Source of the DNA: an uncultured Ruminococcus sp.
GTDB taxonomy: Bacteria > Bacillota > Clostridia > Oscillospirales > Acutalibacteraceae
Length of the DNA: 17,434 bases
Assembly: GCA_902766585.1 (NCBI GenBank)
Contig: CACXDV010000095.1
Coordinates: 1 to 17,434 of the forward strand
Direction: 5' to 3'
The position numbers and the translations under genes are program-made. Below the pieces are notes generated by a model that did no database searches, had not been told where the DNA came from, and was given only the letters and a program-made list of their open reading frames with translations. This document shows, piece by piece, positions 14,998-17,434 of this stretch (positions are counted from its first letter, which is position 1; the number at the start of each line of letters is the position of its first letter).

Positions 14998-16941
14998 TTA
15001 TATATCAAGATTCTGAACGTATTTAGCATTTTTCTCAATAAAATCTCTTCTCGGCTCGACCTTATCTCCCATGAGAATAGTGAATACCTCATCAGCCGCA
15101 GCTGCATCCTCCATCTCTACTCTAAGCATTATTCTTGTAGCGGGATCCATTGTTGTCTCCCAGAGCTGCTGGGGATCCATCTCACCAAGACCTTTATAGC
15201 GCTGTATCTCATAGTTTCCGCCCAACTCGTTCATTATTCTGTCTCTTTCATCATCCGAATATGCATAGTAATGGTCATTTTTACCCTTTGTTATTCTATA
15301 GAGCGGGGGCTGTGCGATATATATATGTCCTTCCTCAAGAAGAGGACGCATAAAGCGGAAGAAGAATGTAAGCATAAGTGTACGGATATGTGATCCGTCA
15401 ACATCCGCATCCGCCATAATAATTATTTTTCCGTATCTCAGCTTTGAGAGGTCGATTTCATCGCCGATACCGCAGCCGAGAGCAGTGATAACGGGCATCA
15501 GCTTATCATTTCCATAGACCTTATCAAGTCTTGCCTTTTCCACGTTCAGCATTTTGCCCCAAAGCGGAAGGATAGCCTGAAAACGTCTGTCTCTTCCTCC
15601 CTTTGCGGAGCCTCCCGCAGAATCTCCCTCTACGATATATATTTCTGTTTCCTCAACATTCTTGCTCTGACAGTCCGCAAGCTTTCCGGGAAGTCCGGCA
15701 CCCTCCATAGCTGTCTTTCTTCTTGCAAGATCCCTTGCCTTTCTTGCTGCCTCTCTTGCTTTCTGAGCAGTTATTGCCTTTTCAAAAATTGCCTTTGCGG
15801 TAAGGGGATTTTCTTCAAGATACTGCTCAAGCTTATCGCTTATCAGCTTATCTACAAGGGTACGGATAGAGGTATTTCCAAGCTTTGCCTTTGTCTGGCT
15901 TTCAAACTGGGCATCCTTAAGCTTAACGCTTATAACAACGGTAAGTCCTTCTCTGAGATCCTCACCGCTGAGGCTCTTTTCACCCTCTTTTATGATATTG
16001 AATTTTTTAGCATAATCATTCATTACCTTTGTGAGAGCTCTTCTGAAGCCCTCCTCGTGAGTACCGCCGTCATTTGTATGGATATTGTTCGCAAAAGACA
16101 GCATAAGCTCATTATAGCTGTCATTATACTGCATAGCTACCTCTGCCGAAGCTGTATCATCCTCATTTTTGGTAGAAAAATGCATTATATCGGGATGGAT
16201 AACATCAAGTCCCTTTTTCTTATGGATATACTCTACAAAGCTCGACAGACCGCCCTCATAGCAGAAATCATCCTGTCTGGGATTTTCGGGATCACGCTTA
16301 TCCATAAGCTCTATATGGATCCCCGCATTAAGAAATGCCTGCTCTCTCAGACGGGTACAAAGCGTATCATAATCATAGACTGTTGTTTCTGTGAATACCT
16401 CAGGATCTGGCTTGAAGGTAACTACTGTACCTCTTTTTTCGGATTTGCCGATTTTTTCAAGTCCGGTTGCCTGAGCGCCTCTTTCAAAGCGCTGACGGTA
16501 AATATCCGATCCGTCATATACCTCGACCTCAGTCCATTCCGAAAGGGCGTTTACTACGGAAGCTCCGACTCCGTGAAGTCCGCCTGCTACCTTATATCCG
16601 CCTCCGCCGAATTTTCCTCCGGCATGAAGCACAGTAAATACAACGGTAACGGCAGGTATGCCAAGTTTGGGCTGTATGCCGACAGGTATACCTCTACCGT
16701 TGTCGGTTACCCTGATTATATCACCGGGCAGTATCTCAACGTCAATTTTTGTGCAATAGCCGGCAAGTGCCTCATCTATTGAGTTGTCAACTATCTCATA
16801 TACAAGATGATGCAGACCTCTCGGACCTGTTGATCCGATATACATACCCGGTCTTTTTCTTACCGCTTCAAGTCCCTCAAGGACCTGTATTTCATTCGCT
16901 CCATATTCCTGTGTTGTTTGAGAAATATCATTATTTTCCAT
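14998..16941 (-). CDS. gyrB: DNA gyrase subunit B
   Basis: GyrB provides the ATPase and part of the metal-dependent cleavage centre of gyrase. The 647 residues carry the GHKL ATPase domain (about 15-220), with the catalytic Glu49 in EIVDNSIDEA, ADP-contacting Asp80 in VTDNGRGIP and the glycine-rich lid GGLHGVGASVV (120-130). The transducer domain follows, then the TOPRIM domain with EGDSAGG from Glu438 and DADVDGSH with Asp511, Asp513 and Asp515. The C-terminal QRYKGLGEM segment is complete. Length matches the short Gram-positive GyrB type rather than the 800-residue enterobacterial form. The ATG has GAGAGG 8 bases upstream and lies 29 bases after the zinc-ribbon gene stop. The gene pairs with gyrA in the same operon, which identifies it as gyrase rather than ParE. 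Confidence 0.98.
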   Translation of the reverse strand: MENNDISQTTQEYGANEIQVLEGLEAVRKRPGMYIGSTGPRGLHHLVYEIVDNSIDEALAGYCTKIDVEILPGDIIRVTDNGRGIPVGIQPKLGIPAVTVVFTVLHAGGKFGGGGYKVAGGLHGVGASVVNALSEWTEVEVYDGSDIYRQRFERGAQATGLEKIGKSEKRGTVVTFKPDPEVFTETTVYDYDTLCTRLREQAFLNAGIHIELMDKRDPENPRQDDFCYEGGLSSFVEYIHKKKGLDVIHPDIMHFSTKNEDDTASAEVAMQYNDSYNELMLSFANNIHTNDGGTHEEGFRRALTKVMNDYAKKFNIIKEGEKSLSGEDLREGLTVVISVKLKDAQFESQTKAKLGNTSIRTLVDKLISDKLEQYLEENPLTAKAIFEKAITAQKAREAARKARDLARRKTAMEGAGLPGKLADCQSKNVEETEIYIVEGDSAGGSAKGGRDRRFQAILPLWGKMLNVEKARLDKVYGNDKLMPVITALGCGIGDEIDLSKLRYGKIIIMADADVDGSHIRTLMLTFFFRFMRPLLEEGHIYIAQPPLYRITKGKNDHYYAYSDDERDRIMNELGGNYEIQRYKGLGEMDPQQLWETTMDPATRIMLRVEMEDAAAADEVFTILMGDKVEPRRDFIEKNAKYVQNLDI

Positions 16942-16970
16942 TTTCTATACCTCTCTTTAAAGGACAAGAT

Positions 16971-17312
16971 TCATTTCTTATTATTTTCACAAGCTTCTCT
17001 TTTTTCCGATTTAGTCATTTTTTCCGGCTTAAAGCTTACCATAAGAGGAAGCATCAGAACGGCAGCAGTTACTGCTGTCAGATCTGCTATAACTATGACC
17101 GGACTGATATTATCCGTAGAAATAATAACAGCAAGGTCTATCATCACCAGCACCGCACAGACTACAGATAAAAAAATGAATGAAGGAAGAAGCTTTCTGA
17201 CACTGAATTTCTTTTTGCAGTGGTAGCATATACTGCTTCCCTGCTTCATCCTTTTCACCTCAATATAGCTGTATACCGCATGACAGTGCGGACAAACGGG
17301 TAATTTAAACAA
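16971..17312 (-). CDS. Zinc-ribbon membrane protein, function unknown
   Basis: This 113-residue protein has an N-terminal treble of cysteines typical of a zinc ribbon: Cys7-x2-Cys10 and Cys29-x2-Cys32, with 18 residues between the pairs. This is close to the small CXXC-20-CXXC family known in Firmicutes. Two hydrophobic segments follow (about 43-62 and 70-92), then a basic and acidic tail (FKPEKMTKSEKREACENNKK). The soluble zinc knuckle is probably cytoplasmic. The start is TTG at 17312, with AAAGGGG about 9 bases upstream. The next ATG would remove the first cysteine pair, so TTG is favoured. It is the gene directly before gyrB, 29 bases away. No function is known; I infer co-expression only. 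Confidence 0.75.
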   Translation of the reverse strand: MFKLPVCPHCHAVYSYIEVKRMKQGSSICYHCKKKFSVRKLLPSFIFLSVVCAVLVMIDLAVIISTDNISPVIVIADLTAVTAAVLMLPLMVSFKPEKMTKSEKREACENNKK

Positions 17313-17335
17313 TTACGGCAGCCCCTTTACTGTAT

Positions 17336-17434
17336 TTATTCATCGGGTTTTATTTTGCCGAAGGTAAAGGATATTTCATTATTTTCATTATTTTCATCAA
17401 TTTCGTTTTTTTCCTCTGCCGGCATTTCCTGTGC
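17336..17434 (-). CDS. C-terminal end of an unidentified protein (cut by window edge)
   Basis: An open frame enters at the right edge and runs 32 codons to a TAA at 17336. The visible residues are Gln, Glu and Asn-rich (EEKNEIDENNENNE) and end in ISFTFGKIKPDE. The stop lies 23 bases before the next start, with that gene's ribosome binding site in the gap, so this is the upstream gene of the same operon. In many Clostridia recF or a RemB-like gene sits before gyrB, but this tail does not clearly match either. Confidence 0.6.
   Translation of the reverse strand, partial: AQEMPAEEKNEIDENNENNEISFTFGKIKPDE

Noticed and set aside
16057..16782. 241-codon open frame on the + strand inside gyrB
   Set aside because: It lies wholly within the conserved ATPase and transducer parts of gyrB, has no upstream binding site and no recognisable protein pattern.
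1..17434. CRISPR array, tRNA, insertion sequence or toxin-antitoxin pair
   Set aside because: No regularly spaced repeats, cloverleaf sequence, transposase or terminal inverted repeats were seen on either strand.

Overview
The window looks like chromosomal DNA from a low-to-mid GC Gram-positive of the class Clostridia, most like Ruminococcus or a relative in the Oscillospiraceae. This is inferred from the protein families, the purine-rich Shine-Dalgarno sites, several TTG starts, TTGACA/TATAAT promoters, a T-box leader and rho-independent terminators. I see no phage, insertion sequence, CRISPR array, tRNA or rRNA.

Left part (1-5980). A single-gene unit encodes an unrecognised membrane-anchored protein (+). 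It converges on a 7-TM HD-GYP cyclic-di-GMP phosphodiesterase (-), with a shared terminator between them. A 568-base gap holds the phosphodiesterase promoter with a palindrome beside it and, on the + strand, a promoter and a complete T-box riboswitch. The riboswitch reads a TGG (Trp) specifier and controls a free-standing TrpB2-type tryptophan synthase beta chain. A MATE efflux pump with its own promoter follows and ends at a strong bidirectional hairpin.

Middle (5981-9207, - strand). A three-gene ABC importer operon is ordered substrate-binding lipoprotein, permease, ATPase. The family combination resembles the TrpXYZ/ABC_sub_bind systems. It has a clear promoter, a hairpin at the predicted 5' end of the mRNA, and a second hairpin between the binding-protein gene and the permease gene. 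It carries no T-box.

Right part (9208-17434, - strand). A tightly packed operon runs from the right edge: the tail of an unidentified protein, a zinc-ribbon membrane protein, gyrB, a two-TM YcxB-like protein, a hotdog acyl-CoA thioesterase, two more two-TM YcxB-like proteins, gyrA, and, after a hairpin, a Ser/Glu/Lys-rich lipoprotein. Three diverged YcxB-like paralogues in the gyrB-gyrA interval are the most unusual arrangement here. GyrA has alanine at the position of E. coli Ser83, the same state as in Mycobacterium tuberculosis, which is known to lower fluoroquinolone sensitivity.

The clearest functional story is tryptophan supply: a T-box senses uncharged tRNA-Trp and switches on TrpB2, which can make Trp from indole and serine. 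A nearby ABC importer of a family that includes Trp transporters may serve the same need, although nothing in its leader shows shared control.
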